This document shows positions 34,065 through 44,174 of a stretch of 64,000 nucleotides of DNA, piece by piece. How positions within the stretch are numbered: position 1 is the first letter of the stretch; every line of letters begins with the position of its first letter. Position numbers and translations under genes: made by a program. The notes under the pieces are model-generated. The model was given only the letters and a program-made list of their open reading frames with translations, did not search any database and was not told where the DNA came from. This DNA comes from an uncultured Lachnospiraceae bacterium (lineage in GTDB: Bacteria > Bacillota > Clostridia > Lachnospirales > Lachnospiraceae), in the NCBI GenBank assembly GCA_947648875.1, contig CANSPM010000005.1, positions 46,913 through 110,912 on the forward strand, read 5' to 3'.

Positions 34065-34988
34065 CTACTGTCCGTCCCCGGTCACACGCATAAACAGAGT
34101 CTCCAGATCCCCCTCCTGCTTATGAAATCCGGTCACTACCACGCCCCCTGCGATCATCTCTCCCACCATCCGGGCGATCTGCGGTTTTGTCATATTGTGG
34201 GTCAGCCTGATCTCATGCTCCCCTGCGGAGTCCAGCTCGACCCCGACGTATTCGCTGACAATGCGCAATGCTGTCTCACGGCCCTCATCCAGCGTAATGA
34301 CCAGCTGGTTGCTTCCTAACACGCCCTCCAGCACATCTTCAATGCGGCCCGCCTCCACCAGACTGCCATGGTTCATGATGCCGATGCTGTTGCACATCTC
34401 AGACAGTTCGGAGAGGATATGGGAACTGATCACAATGGTCTTACCCATGCTTCTCAAATTTTGCAAAAGTTCCTTCATCTCCACCCTGGCCCTAGGATCC
34501 AGTCCGGAGTTTGGCTCATCCAGAACCAGCAGCGCCGGATTGTGGATCAGAGCCCGGGCTACACAGAGCCGCTGTTTCATGCCCCGGGAAAGTGTGTCCA
34601 CAAATGCCTCTTTTTTGTCCGAAAGATTTACCAGATCCAACAGATCGTCGGAAATCCGCTGAATCTCCCTGGAATCCATGCGGTACATGGAACCGTAAAA
34701 GTCCATATATTCCCGCACTTTCAGATTGTCATACACACCGAAAAAATCCGGCACATAACCGATCTGTCTCTTGATTTCCTTCTGGCGCGCCAGGGCGTCA
34801 ATCCCGTTGATGGCAATGTGCCCGCTGTTTGGCAGCATCAACCCGCATACCATGCGGATGGTGGTGGTTTTTCCCGCCCCGTTGGGCCCCACAAACCCGA
34901 ACAGATCTCCCTTGGGGATGTGCAGCGTCAGGTTATTCACCGCCTGGAACTTGCCGTAGCTCTTATATAAGTTACTGATTTGCAGCAT
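34065..34988 (-). CDS. ABC transporter ATP-binding protein
   Basis: 307 residues. Walker A GPNGAGKTT near 35, Q-loop in QIGYVPDFFGVYDNL, signature LSRGMKQRL (standard LSGGQ variant), Walker B LLVLDEPNSGLDP and H-loop SSHILSE. A C-terminal regulatory extension of about 90 residues (LVITLDEGRE) is typical of DrrA/NatA/GldA-like ATPases for ABC-2 permeases. It starts 3 bases after the preceding gene's stop and is followed by the permease. Confidence 0.95.
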   Translation of the reverse strand: MLQISNLYKSYGKFQAVNNLTLHIPKGDLFGFVGPNGAGKTTTIRMVCGLMLPNSGHIAINGIDALARQKEIKRQIGYVPDFFGVYDNLKVREYMDFYGSMYRMDSREIQRISDDLLDLVNLSDKKEAFVDTLSRGMKQRLCVARALIHNPALLVLDEPNSGLDPRARVEMKELLQNLRSMGKTIVISSHILSELSEMCNSIGIMNHGSLVEAGRIEDVLEGVLGSNQLVITLDEGRETALRIVSEYVGVELDSAGEHEIRLTHNMTKPQIARMVGEMIAGGVVVTGFHKQEGDLETLFMRVTGDGQ

Positions 34989-34991
34989 CTT

Positions 34992-37025
34992 TTACACCCC
35001 CGTTTCCGCATATCCATATAGGCACCCATAGGAAGTTTCCTGACATCTGTCCGCCACTGCCCTCTCATAGTCCTTTACAACACCTGTGATCACTGCATAG
35101 TCCCCGCCCTTTGGAACAGCTTCCATGGCGACACCCAAGCCGATCAGCAGCGCTCCCATATCGTCCTCCTGATAATCTTCACTCATGAGACCACGGTGTC
35201 CATAGATAGAGATCAAATCCCCGTACAGCATATCCTGTATATTCTTCACGGAATCGCTTTGATACACACATCTGCCGTTCACCGTTGCCTGCTGTAGATC
35301 TATGCTTTCTCCTGCCTTCACGTCATTAAGCACCATGATTTCCTGGTCCAGCCACACCGCCATATAAGCTAAGTCGCAGTCAGTTCCATTGGTAACCCTT
35401 CCACTTATTCCCCCGGTGCCGGTGTCTACCTCAATCTGCGTTCCGGAAAGTTCACCTCTTGGCTCCGCACCCCCTCCCGCATACAAAAAGCCGCTCTCAA
35501 AGTTCTCCTGGGGCTTTATACCCACCACCAGTCTCTCTCCCGTATTGCCTACCCTGTAAAAGTAATCGCTGACATCGTGGAAATATTTCCCATCGTATCC
35601 GTTCCACCCCGGTCCGGCCACATCATAACTCTCCGCCAGCTGTATCTCCCAAGGCCTGACTCCCGAATGGTACGCCAGGAAATAGGTCTCTTTCTGATTG
35701 CTGTCCGCCCGCTGGGTCGTGACGGAATACACCCTGGCCTCACTGACCCGCGCTCCCTGTCCCAGCAAATATACCCCTGCGATAAACAACAGTCCCAGGG
35801 CAGGCGCTCCCACCCAGTACCACTCGCTTTTCCCGCGCTTGCGCAGAACCAGGTACAGAACCGGCCCCACCAGCACCACATAGATTCCGATGAGCCATTT
35901 AAGCATGGAGAAGTCCACCATCGTATTCCTGTTGTCGATGAGCGCCAACAGTCTCTGCCCCATGGATTCCATGGCGGACTTTCGGTTGTTTGCCTTAAAG
36001 CTGCCCGCCTGGTTCATGAGTTCCTCATACTGATACCGCACCGTGTACTTGTCCAGCTTCTGTAACTCCTTATCTCCCAGCGAGCAGAAATAAACCGCCG
36101 CCGCGCCGTCTCCAACGGATCTGTATACCGCCGGATTTCTCGAACTCTCATATTCGTTTCCGGTAGGGGTGTACTGTAGACGCGCAACAGCCATCTGGCT
36201 GAAATCAATCTCCTCGTCCGTATAACTATGGTAATAATTATACCTGCTTATATTATCTGAGACGATATTTTCCTCTCCCGGTTCACTGATTCCCTGAAAT
36301 TCTATCCCCAAAAAATTTTCCTCAAAGCCCGAAAGGGTCTGTTCCCCATACGCGCCGGTTCCGATGAGCAGCCCGCCGCCGTTCTCAACCCACTTCTGGA
36401 TCGCCTGGATCTGCTCCTCTCTCAACGTTGACACATTGAACTGATCAATAATCAAAAAATAGAGCCCTTTCAGATACTGATCCAGTTTATCCCCATCCAG
36501 CCTGATCAGATTCAGCGGGTAATCGTCTCTGCTTATATTGAGCTCCAACCCCCCTGCGTCCATATGGGTGAGTCCTGTGTAATCGTCGGATAAAATTCCC
36601 ACCGCAATTCCCGACACCAGGTTCCCAAATACATTTTTGAGCGTTATGGACTGGATCAGGCGGCCTTTCTCATCCAGAAAATTCAGCGAACATATTCCCT
36701 CAATAGTATCTGCCGCACGCTCCGCCACTTTGACAGTAAACTGTTTCTTTCCCTGGGCCGGAAGAGAAATCTCCGTGTCATACGCGCAGTTGCCATAACC
36801 GTAGGCAGACATAAAAACCACCTGGGCTGTACCATAAAAATCCTGTCCCCGGTTTTCCACTGTCACCCGCATGACATAGCCATCGTCCTCCTGCTTGAGC
36901 ATTTCCACACTTCCGGAAAATGTATTTGCCGTGGATTCCTCCTCAGCGGACACCACGCATGCCCCCCGGCCTGCCAGCACCAAAAGTACGCACAAAACCA
37001 CTACCGCTATACTATATTTTCGCAT
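34992..37025 (-). CDS. Exported membrane protein with GATase-like domain, first gene of the MoxR operon
   Basis: 677 residues. A Sec signal peptide (about 1-27, ending near VVSAEEES) is followed by beta-rich exported sequence. A glutamine-amidotransferase-like segment at about 195-260 includes LIIDQFNVSTL and WVENGGGLLIGTG. A membrane pair at about 370-420 (WLIGIYVVLVGPVLYLVLRK) precedes a C-terminal exported domain. The layout recalls the large GldG-like or DUF4350-like proteins that accompany ABC-2 transporters, but I cannot assign a family with certainty. GGGAGGGAG before the ATG is strong. It heads a seven-gene operon with gaps or overlaps of at most about 43 bases. Confidence 0.75.
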   Translation of the reverse strand: MRKYSIAVVVLCVLLVLAGRGACVVSAEEESTANTFSGSVEMLKQEDDGYVMRVTVENRGQDFYGTAQVVFMSAYGYGNCAYDTEISLPAQGKKQFTVKVAERAADTIEGICSLNFLDEKGRLIQSITLKNVFGNLVSGIAVGILSDDYTGLTHMDAGGLELNISRDDYPLNLIRLDGDKLDQYLKGLYFLIIDQFNVSTLREEQIQAIQKWVENGGGLLIGTGAYGEQTLSGFEENFLGIEFQGISEPGEENIVSDNISRYNYYHSYTDEEIDFSQMAVARLQYTPTGNEYESSRNPAVYRSVGDGAAAVYFCSLGDKELQKLDKYTVRYQYEELMNQAGSFKANNRKSAMESMGQRLLALIDNRNTMVDFSMLKWLIGIYVVLVGPVLYLVLRKRGKSEWYWVGAPALGLLFIAGVYLLGQGARVSEARVYSVTTQRADSNQKETYFLAYHSGVRPWEIQLAESYDVAGPGWNGYDGKYFHDVSDYFYRVGNTGERLVVGIKPQENFESGFLYAGGGAEPRGELSGTQIEVDTGTGGISGRVTNGTDCDLAYMAVWLDQEIMVLNDVKAGESIDLQQATVNGRCVYQSDSVKNIQDMLYGDLISIYGHRGLMSEDYQEDDMGALLIGLGVAMEAVPKGGDYAVITGVVKDYERAVADRCQETSYGCLYGYAETGV

Positions 37026-37141
37026 AATGATCTCCCTCCCCCATCTGTCACATAAATCTATCTTTTATCATAACATACTCCCTCTGCAAAATCCTGCTGT
37101 TTTTCTTAAAAATATTTAAGAATTTATGAATGCCAAAAAGA

Positions 37142-37192
37142 GAAAAGCAAAGCATCAGCCGGATCTATCAGATCCTTGCCTGCCTTGCTTTT
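37142..37192 (-). terminator. Intrinsic terminator of the chemoreceptor gene
   Basis: On the minus strand AAAGCAAGGCA pairs with TGCTTTGCTTT (one mismatch), with an inner GGATCT-GAT-AGATCC stem, followed by TTCTC. It is 56 bases after the stop. Confidence 0.65.
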
Positions 37193-37247
37193 TATAGGCA
37201 GAGACACTTGTTGTTCCCCTGTTGCTCCTATATGTACGCCGCATTTC

Positions 37248-38813
37248 TCAGAGCTTAAATATGGAAAGTTCCTCCATAAGATTCTCCGCCTCATGAGTCA
37301 GCGAAACCGTGCTCTGATCCACAGAATGCATCAGGGTGGTAAGTTCCTCTACGGAAGCATTTACCTCCTGACTGGCGGCGGCATTGCTCTCTGACACATC
37401 ACCCAATACCGTCACTTCCTCCGTTATGCTGTTCATCTGCTCCTGCGTTTCAGACACTGCCCTGCTGATGGTGTCCACCTGTCTGGAAGTATTCTTAATG
37501 GCTTCATCGACCTGTTTAAAGGAACTGATAACCTCCGCAATCCCCTTCATGCTCTCGGAATTATTTTGTACCACCACATCAATACTGTCCGCGCACTCCT
37601 TGAAATCCTCCGTGATATTGGAAATGATCTCCTTGATGCCCACCAACTCCTTTGCCGTATTCTCCGATAAGGTGCGGATGCTGTCCGCCACAACGGAGAA
37701 GCCTTTTCCCATCTCTCCGGCCCGGGCCGCTTCTATGGAAGCGTTCAGAGAGAGCAGATTGGTCTGGGAGGCAATGTCTTCTATACTGGAGAGAATCTCA
37801 GACATCTTGGTGATAACCCTGTTGGTGGCATCAATCTTTTCCTTAATGCCCACCACACTCTCCGACATCATCTCACTGGTCTTCTGTGTGGCCTCAATCT
37901 TTACCCTCATATCATTGCAGTTACTCGTAAGGCTGGCAGAACTGCTCTCGATGTCCTCCACACAGGCAACTATATCGGAAGTCTGCCCCTGCATGGCCAC
38001 GATCCCGTTGGTGATGCTCACCACAATTCCTGCCTGGTTGGTATTATTCCTGGCCACATCCTCAATGGCCTTGGCAATCTCCTCGCTGGCTCTGAGTGTG
38101 GAGCCAGCCGTCCCCCGCAGAGAGTCTGCGGAGCTTCGGGCTTCCTGACTTACTTTGGATATATCCGTAACCATCACTTTCAGCTTGCGGGCCATGGCGC
38201 TCACGGAATTGTTCATCGCCGCAATCTCATCACGTCCCGACATATCGCGCACCTCAACGCTTAAATCGCCATCCGCGACATGGCTTATGGTGCTGCTCAC
38301 ATTGATGATCAGCTTCGCCATTCTGGACACAATGACATAGGCCACTATGGTAACCAGGACAATGATGGCCATGGAGATGGCCAGTATGGCGACCAGCAGC
38401 CGGGTGAGCATCTGCCGCACCTCCGCCTGGGGCTTGCCCGCAAACAGCATCCCTCCCTGGGTGGGGACATAATATCCATAGTATGGCTTACCGTCCACCG
38501 ATACATTGGAACTGAAAAATGCCTTTCCTCCATTCAGTGTCGTGTCGATAACCTCCTGGGACGCTTTGGTTCCCACCACTCCCTCTATGGAACTGGACAC
38601 TCTGGTATCCCCTTCAAACACTGTGATGTCAATATCCATCTCCCTGAACGCATGGAGATTATCGCTGTATCCCTCACAGGCAACCCGCAGCTGCCCCTGG
38701 ATTGCGTCCACCAGCGCGTTTTTGGCCAAAATAAACGCAAAAATTCCCACGCCAAATCCCAGAATCACCACAGGAATCAAAACCAACATAATCAGCTTCT
38801 GTTTTAGTCTCAT
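37248..38813 (-). CDS. Methyl-accepting chemotaxis protein
   Basis: 521 residues from the ATG at 38813, where GGAGG lies 8 bases upstream. Membrane helices at about 7-29 and 163-190 enclose an extracytoplasmic sensor of about 130 residues that looks like a single Cache domain ([36 protein letters not shown]). A HAMP region follows, then the signalling domain with the hairpin tip [21 protein letters not shown]. It reports a small external molecule to CheA/CheW. No che genes are in the window. It has its own terminator and a long upstream spacer, so it is a single-gene unit. The ligand is unknown. Confidence 0.95.
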   Translation of the reverse strand: MRLKQKLIMLVLIPVVILGFGVGIFAFILAKNALVDAIQGQLRVACEGYSDNLHAFREMDIDITVFEGDTRVSSSIEGVVGTKASQEVIDTTLNGGKAFFSSNVSVDGKPYYGYYVPTQGGMLFAGKPQAEVRQMLTRLLVAILAISMAIIVLVTIVAYVIVSRMAKLIINVSSTISHVADGDLSVEVRDMSGRDEIAAMNNSVSAMARKLKVMVTDISKVSQEARSSADSLRGTAGSTLRASEEIAKAIEDVARNNTNQAGIVVSITNGIVAMQGQTSDIVACVEDIESSSASLTSNCNDMRVKIEATQKTSEMMSESVVGIKEKIDATNRVITKMSEILSSIEDIASQTNLLSLNASIEAARAGEMGKGFSVVADSIRTLSENTAKELVGIKEIISNITEDFKECADSIDVVVQNNSESMKGIAEVISSFKQVDEAIKNTSRQVDTISRAVSETQEQMNSITEEVTVLGDVSESNAAASQEVNASVEELTTLMHSVDQSTVSLTHEAENLMEELSIFKL

Positions 38814-39208
38814 TCGTGTACCCTCCGCAAAATCCGCAGGTCCCGCCAGATGGAGAACAAGATTCCACGCTTCCCCTGCCTCATGCCCGTGTGCCAATTA
38901 CCGTTTTCTAAAGATTGATACAATATTAACACATAATTTTTTATGTTTCAAGTAGAAGCTGTGCAAATACAATAAATTTTTGCCTGTTTTCCCCTATTTT
39001 ATATGCATAAAATAGAGGATTCTACACATATTTTGCCGCTTATGTTGTATATTGAACCAGCCGCACCAACTTGCGCTTTTGCTGTACATTCAATCTCCGT
39101 TCTGTTATATTATAGCTGACGGCTTGGACTTTTCACATGCGTCCCGGTCAGAACCCGGGCGATATTCCCTTGGCAAAAGATTTCACATTTTAAATGCGGA
39201 GGCAGATC
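38814..39208. other. 395-base AT-rich spacer between divergent chemoreceptor and esterase genes
   Basis: No gene is supported here. It holds a perfect 9-bp hairpin (CTATTTTAT at 38994-39002, loop ATGC, ATAAAATAG at 39007-39015) and AT-rich promoter-like sequence on both strands. A TATATT/TATTAT box near 39105-39112 could serve the plus-strand gene, but without a clear -35. Confidence 0.5.
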
Positions 39209-41233
39209 ATGCAAATTTACGATTTTACAGAGAAGAGATATGGGCTCTATAACAAAGCCGCAGGCTGCGGTTTTCTGGCGCGGACATCCTCTATGCCGCC
39301 CAGGGGACTTTGCCCCGAAAAGCTCCTGTTTTCGGAGCAGGGGGCGATCATGCCGCCCTGCGCGGAGCTGACATACGAGAAAAATGCCAACGACTTTGAT
39401 TTCGGCGGGCTGGCTTTCCGTGTGGATGTGCCGGGCCCCGGCGCCTACCATCTGGAGGTGGAACTGTCTCCCCTCTCGGACAAGGCCCGCATCGCCGTAA
39501 GCGGCACGCACCCGGAGCAGATCGCGCAGAAAGGCTGGTGGGATGCCGCCCGGCAGATCCCCCGTGTACACATGGCTTCTCAAAACGGCCAGACGTGGTC
39601 CTTTGACTATGTGTGCGGCGAATGCTTCCTGGAGATCGAGGTGGAACCCACAGCGCCAAACTTCACCGTGGCTGTCCGCAGGATCAGCGTCTCACCGCTG
39701 CTTAAGGCGGCCTCCGGGACGCTTCCCACCCTGTATACTTTGGGAGATTCCACCGTGAAGTCCTATGTCTATGAGGAGAATATTATGTCTGCCTGGGGGC
39801 AGATTTTTGACGATCTCTTTGATCCGGAGCAGGTGACAGTAGTAAACTACGCCATGGGAGGACGGTCTCTGGCCACTCTTTACCGGGAGGGACGCGCTAA
39901 TGATCTTCTTTTAAATGCCCGGCCCGGTGATTATCTGCTGCTACAGTCAGGGCACAACGACGAGGCCCGGGGCCCCCTGGACGGCCCTGAAGCCCGGTAC
40001 GGCAGGGGCAACACGGAGGAAACCTTTGCGGCAAGGCTGGAGAATTATTATATCCCCGCCGCCAGAGCCATGAAGCTGAATCTGATCCTGGTCACGCCCA
40101 TGACCCGAATCAGCGGCGACATGACCTGCGACAAGAACGGCGTGGTGTTCTGCGGCTTCGCCAAATCCGGCAGCATCGATTGTCCCGGTCTGTTGCGACG
40201 GGCCGCTGACCGACACGGGCTGTCGCTGGTGGACCTGTATACAGACAGTTGCGCGTATCTAAAGTCCATCGGAGGAGATGCGGCCAAGGCTCTCTTTTTG
40301 TCCGTGGAAGCCGGAGAGACTGCCGGAAAGACCAACTCCGGCAGCTACGCCAACGGCCATCCCGACAACAAATGTGACGGAACCCACTACAAGGAAGCCC
40401 TCTCCAAACAGTTCGCGCGTCTCGTGGCATCTTCCCTGCTCCGACAGAAGGTGATCGCGGAGCGCTTCCTGCTGCCCCATGCCAGAAAGGCCATTCTTTC
40501 GGGAGATGATTACCTGCTGTTTCCCGAGATGTGTCCGGATGTACAGACAGGCAGAAATGCCTATTACCGCAACCAGATCGAATTTCTGGTCAAACATCAC
40601 ATCATGGAAAAAATGGAGGACGGCAACTTTCACCCCCTTGCGCCTGTCAGCACGGCACAATTCGCCGTCTCTCTCCAAAGAGCCATGAAGCTCGCCGCGT
40701 TTCCCGGGGAAAGCAGTCTCACTCCGACGTGCAGAGCGCTCTCGCCGGACGCCGAATTTGTGGCTGCCTGCACAGGCCCGAACGTCGCCTCCGAGCTGAC
40801 CAGAGAGGTGATGGCGCTGTTGATATACCGGGTCTATCTATTCTGTTTTCCGGTGACGGATCTCTCCCCGGTGACCAAGTCCCCAATCTACAAAAAACCG
40901 CCTTATATGACGGACTACAACGGAAACGGCATCGCCTTCGACAATCCGGATTATGACCCCAACCTCACCGGTCAGAGTGCCATGTATTATCCTCTGGTCC
41001 CCTGGGAACGGCTTACCGACAGAGACCAGATTGCCGCCCCCTACAGGCGGGCGGCCAGAGAATGCTACCGCCTGGGACTTATGCGCTCCGAGACAGGTAT
41101 TGCCCGGGGCCGCATGATTTGTGGAACCTCCTTCGATCCCAAGGTCGTGGTGACAAGGGAGAAAGCGGCGAAGCAGCTGTTCTTTCTCCAGACCCTGATC
41201 CACGGGATCTGGGAGGAGACGGATCGCTTCTGA
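39209..41233 (+). CDS. SGNH esterase (CE12-like) with SLH-like repeats, no signal peptide
   Basis: 674 residues from the ATG at 39209, 6 bases after GGAGG. An N-terminal beta domain (about 1-165) precedes an SGNH hydrolase (about 170-410): block I YTLGDSTV, a central NYAMGGRSL, LQSGHNDE, and the C-terminal catalytic NKCDGTHYKE. This is the pattern of rhamnogalacturonan acetylesterases (CE12). Residues about 440-490 and 595-650 read as S-layer-homology-like modules: IEFLVKHHIMEKMEDGNFHP with STAQFAVSLQRAM, and ECYRLGLMRSE with SFDPKVVVTREKAAKQLF. SLH proteins are normally exported, yet no signal peptide is present. No pectin genes are nearby. Confidence 0.82.
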   Translation: MQIYDFTEKRYGLYNKAAGCGFLARTSSMPPRGLCPEKLLFSEQGAIMPPCAELTYEKNANDFDFGGLAFRVDVPGPGAYHLEVELSPLSDKARIAVSGTHPEQIAQKGWWDAARQIPRVHMASQNGQTWSFDYVCGECFLEIEVEPTAPNFTVAVRRISVSPLLKAASGTLPTLYTLGDSTVKSYVYEENIMSAWGQIFDDLFDPEQVTVVNYAMGGRSLATLYREGRANDLLLNARPGDYLLLQSGHNDEARGPLDGPEARYGRGNTEETFAARLENYYIPAARAMKLNLILVTPMTRISGDMTCDKNGVVFCGFAKSGSIDCPGLLRRAADRHGLSLVDLYTDSCAYLKSIGGDAAKALFLSVEAGETAGKTNSGSYANGHPDNKCDGTHYKEALSKQFARLVASSLLRQKVIAERFLLPHARKAILSGDDYLLFPEMCPDVQTGRNAYYRNQIEFLVKHHIMEKMEDGNFHPLAPVSTAQFAVSLQRAMKLAAFPGESSLTPTCRALSPDAEFVAACTGPNVASELTREVMALLIYRVYLFCFPVTDLSPVTKSPIYKKPPYMTDYNGNGIAFDNPDYDPNLTGQSAMYYPLVPWERLTDRDQIAAPYRRAARECYRLGLMRSETGIARGRMICGTSFDPKVVVTREKAAKQLFFLQTLIHGIWEETDRF

Positions 41234-41255
41234 CATTTCCGCGCAAAACGCTTTT

Positions 41256-41278
41256 AGGAGGGGCAAACCGCCCCTCCT
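41256..41278. terminator. Hairpin between convergent esterase and EAL genes
   Basis: AGGAGGGGC (41256-41264) and GCCCCTCCT (41270-41278) form a 9-bp stem that overlaps the stop codon of the minus-strand gene. No proper T-run on either side; a bidirectional terminator is only possible. Confidence 0.45.
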
Positions 41279-44174
41279 ATCCCAGCATCCCTTCAAATAC
41301 TTTCTCCGGTACGGGTTTGCAATAGCGGTACCCCTGAGCCACATAGGCCCCTATCTCCATCATCAGTTCCGTGTCGTCCTTTGTCTCCACACCTTCACAG
41401 ACCACCTGGGCATTCAGATCTCTTGCGAGATTCACAATGTTTTTCATGATCTGCACCTGTCTGACACGATTCTCGTTGTTGAGAAGAAAAGAGCGGTCCA
41501 GCTTGATAACGGAGGCCGGAATTTGCTCAAAGACCCCCAGAGAAGAATAACCTGATCCGAAGTCGTCTATGGACAGGCGCACTCCCTTTTTCCGCAGGAT
41601 GTCCACAATCTCCCTGACTTTCTGCTGCTGTACTTCCTCCACCACCAGAGTCTCCGTGATCTCCACTTCAATGAGTTCTTTAGGAATCCGATATCTATTT
41701 ATCACTTCCTCAAATTTGTCCGGAAAGTCGTCGGTGGTAAAATGAATCCGGGAGAAGTTGCAGGACACCGGCACCACATTTTGTCCCTCGTCGATTCGTC
41801 TGCGCAGCATCCGGCACACACTCTCCATCACAAAGAAATCAATATCCCGAATCCTGCCGGTGCGCTCATAATAGGGCACAAAAAATCCCGGCGACCGAAT
41901 GGCACCCTCCGCCGTGGGATCTTTAAACCGCACCAGCGCTTCCGCCCCCACAATGCGCTCATTGCGAATGTCCACCTTGGCCTGATAATAGGCCACAAAA
42001 TCTCTGTTTATATCCGCCGACTCCAGGAGCTTCTCCCGTTCATGGTTCTCCCGCAGCTGGGACCGCAGCCTGTCATCATAGATCTGCACCGCGTTGCCGT
42101 AATTATTTTTCAGGGAATCCACCAGCTGAATGCTCTCGGACAAAGCTCTTCGCAGATCGCTGTCTCCGTTCTCCAGACATCCCACCCCCATAGTCAGAGA
42201 CATATGGCTCTCCGCTTCCTCATAAATTTTCGCGGAGATCCGGTCCGCTATATCCAGAAGCCTCTTTTTCAGGTTGTCCAGATCTTCATATTTCACGAAA
42301 AGAACAAAATGACTGCCATAATTTCTGGCGTAAAGTTCCTTCTGTCCGTCCACTTCACTCGAAAGCGCCTCCACCACCAGTTCCAGCACTCTCTGCCCCG
42401 CACTCCAGCCGTACAGCGCGTTATAACTCTTAAACTGACCGATGTCCGTGTACGCCACGGCATAATTGCCCCCCTTATCCGCCGCCAGCCTGCGCGCCGC
42501 CCGATACCGCAGATAATTGAGATTCCAGACATTGAGTTCCGTATCCTTGTACATCAGCTTCTGTACACGCATACTGTTGCGCAGCAGGAAAAACAGTACC
42601 AGAATGACGACTGCCGCGCAGACCGAGAGAATCAGAATAATGGAAATGCTGTTGTCGCTGATAAAACTTTCTATGCTCATCTTGGAGTAGAAATTATCCT
42701 GAAGCATATAGTCGTTGACCATCTTGTCGCTGATCCCAATCAGCTCCTTGTTCAGAATGCCCAGAAGAGGAGAATCCTCCGCAGCCACAGCCATATAGAT
42801 ACCGTGAACGTCACTCAGCACACTGCGAATCTCCATCTTATTGAAATAGAGTTGTGAGCCCAACAGGTATTCCGCCAGATATCCGTCGCATATAGACGCG
42901 TCCGCCTGCCCCTCCTTCACCGCGTGAAGACTCTCCAGCTGTGTGGGGAAAGTCAAAAGCCTGGTGCTCTCACCTGTAAAATTTAGAACCGCCTCCCCCG
43001 CCGCGTTGCTCTCCTCCACCGCCAATATGCCGATGGTATCCGATTTGTCATTTCTACGCATAATGATGACCTGGGGCACCTGCGCGTACACCTTTGTCAC
43101 CGCCAGTCCCTCCGCCCTCATATTCCTGGGAGATTCTCCGCAGTAACTCATTATGTCAATACTGCCGTCCTCCAGCGCTGTCTTCGCCTCCGCCATGTTC
43201 TCCAGCTTAATATAATCAAAGAGAATGCCCGTGCTCACGGACACCTCCTCCAACACCTGTCTGGTAAGCCCCAGATACGCGCCGTCACTCTCATAGGAAA
43301 AGGGATAATACTCATCCAGATACCCCACCGTCAGTCTCCCTTTTGCCGCGATATACTGCTTTTCTTCATTAGTGAGCAGTATAGTCTGGTCCAGTCGGCT
43401 GTCATAGTATTTTACCATGAGTTCATTTTCCAGTTCGGGCCTATGCATCTTTATATCCGCGATCCCCTGGTTGAGTTCCCGCATCAAATCGTCGTTTCCC
43501 CTGTAGGATATGTAATAGAAAGGCATGGGCGCAAACCGGCCCACCACACGCTGTCCCTCCCTGACCTCTGTGAGAGAGTGAACAAGGGCGTCAATCTCGC
43601 CCGCGCCAAGGGCGGCCTGCAAGTCCGCCGTGTCCTCATACTCCCGCACTCTGATACCCCGAATACCATTGTCCGTCATATACTCATAAAACTCATCTTT
43701 TCGTATATACGTGCCCACAACGCCAAAAGTCGCGTTGTTCATGGCATTAAAATCTTCATAGGCAAGCGTACTGTCACTGTTCACAGCGATAGCTCCAAAG
43801 GTATATCCGCTGGCCAGACTGGCATATTGAAACATCTCAGCCCGTTCCCTGGAATACTGCGCGGAACCCACCAGGTCAATCTTCTCATTGCGAAGCATGT
43901 CCAGGGCACAGTCCCAGCTTTCGCACTCCACATACTCCACATCCCAGTTCACATAGTCGCACAGAGCCTCCAGATACTCCACATCCATACCCGCGAGACT
44001 GCCGTCACTCCTGATCTCGTGGTAGCCGTCCATGGGAAAAAAACCTACCCGCACAGTGCGCTTCTCCGCTCCGTACACCGTCCCGGGATTCCCGGGTACC
44101 GCCACAAAAAGCGACAGCGCGAGTAAAAATACCAGCAAACGGTTCCTTCTGTTCCTTTTCCGTACATTTCCCAT
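41277..44174 (-). CDS. Sensor with two periplasmic-binding domains, degenerate GGDEF and intact EAL
   Basis: 965 residues from the ATG at 44174 (AAAAGG upstream). A signal-anchor is followed by two tandem type-3 solute-binding domains (about 38-265 and 275-505), which point outward: RVGFFPMDGYHEI and RLTVGYLDEYYPFSY mark their starts. A helix at about 510-535 leads to a GGDEF domain whose signature is YGSHF instead of GGDEF, so cyclase activity is unlikely. The EAL domain is complete: EALVRF, NFSRIHF, VEITET, IDDFGSGYSSLGV, KLDRSF and EGVET. It should hydrolyse cyclic di-GMP in response to an extracellular ligand. Confidence 0.92.
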   Translation of the reverse strand: MGNVRKRNRRNRLLVFLLALSLFVAVPGNPGTVYGAEKRTVRVGFFPMDGYHEIRSDGSLAGMDVEYLEALCDYVNWDVEYVECESWDCALDMLRNEKIDLVGSAQYSRERAEMFQYASLASGYTFGAIAVNSDSTLAYEDFNAMNNATFGVVGTYIRKDEFYEYMTDNGIRGIRVREYEDTADLQAALGAGEIDALVHSLTEVREGQRVVGRFAPMPFYYISYRGNDDLMRELNQGIADIKMHRPELENELMVKYYDSRLDQTILLTNEEKQYIAAKGRLTVGYLDEYYPFSYESDGAYLGLTRQVLEEVSVSTGILFDYIKLENMAEAKTALEDGSIDIMSYCGESPRNMRAEGLAVTKVYAQVPQVIIMRRNDKSDTIGILAVEESNAAGEAVLNFTGESTRLLTFPTQLESLHAVKEGQADASICDGYLAEYLLGSQLYFNKMEIRSVLSDVHGIYMAVAAEDSPLLGILNKELIGISDKMVNDYMLQDNFYSKMSIESFISDNSISIILILSVCAAVVILVLFFLLRNSMRVQKLMYKDTELNVWNLNYLRYRAARRLAADKGGNYAVAYTDIGQFKSYNALYGWSAGQRVLELVVEALSSEVDGQKELYARNYGSHFVLFVKYEDLDNLKKRLLDIADRISAKIYEEAESHMSLTMGVGCLENGDSDLRRALSESIQLVDSLKNNYGNAVQIYDDRLRSQLRENHEREKLLESADINRDFVAYYQAKVDIRNERIVGAEALVRFKDPTAEGAIRSPGFFVPYYERTGRIRDIDFFVMESVCRMLRRRIDEGQNVVPVSCNFSRIHFTTDDFPDKFEEVINRYRIPKELIEVEITETLVVEEVQQQKVREIVDILRKKGVRLSIDDFGSGYSSLGVFEQIPASVIKLDRSFLLNNENRVRQVQIMKNIVNLARDLNAQVVCEGVETKDDTELMMEIGAYVAQGYRYCKPVPEKVFEGMLG

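Noticed and set aside
39209..41233. Large plus-strand gene as artefact of the opposite strand
   Set aside because: Kept as real because SGNH motifs and a good ribosome binding site are on the plus strand; minus-strand frames lack both.
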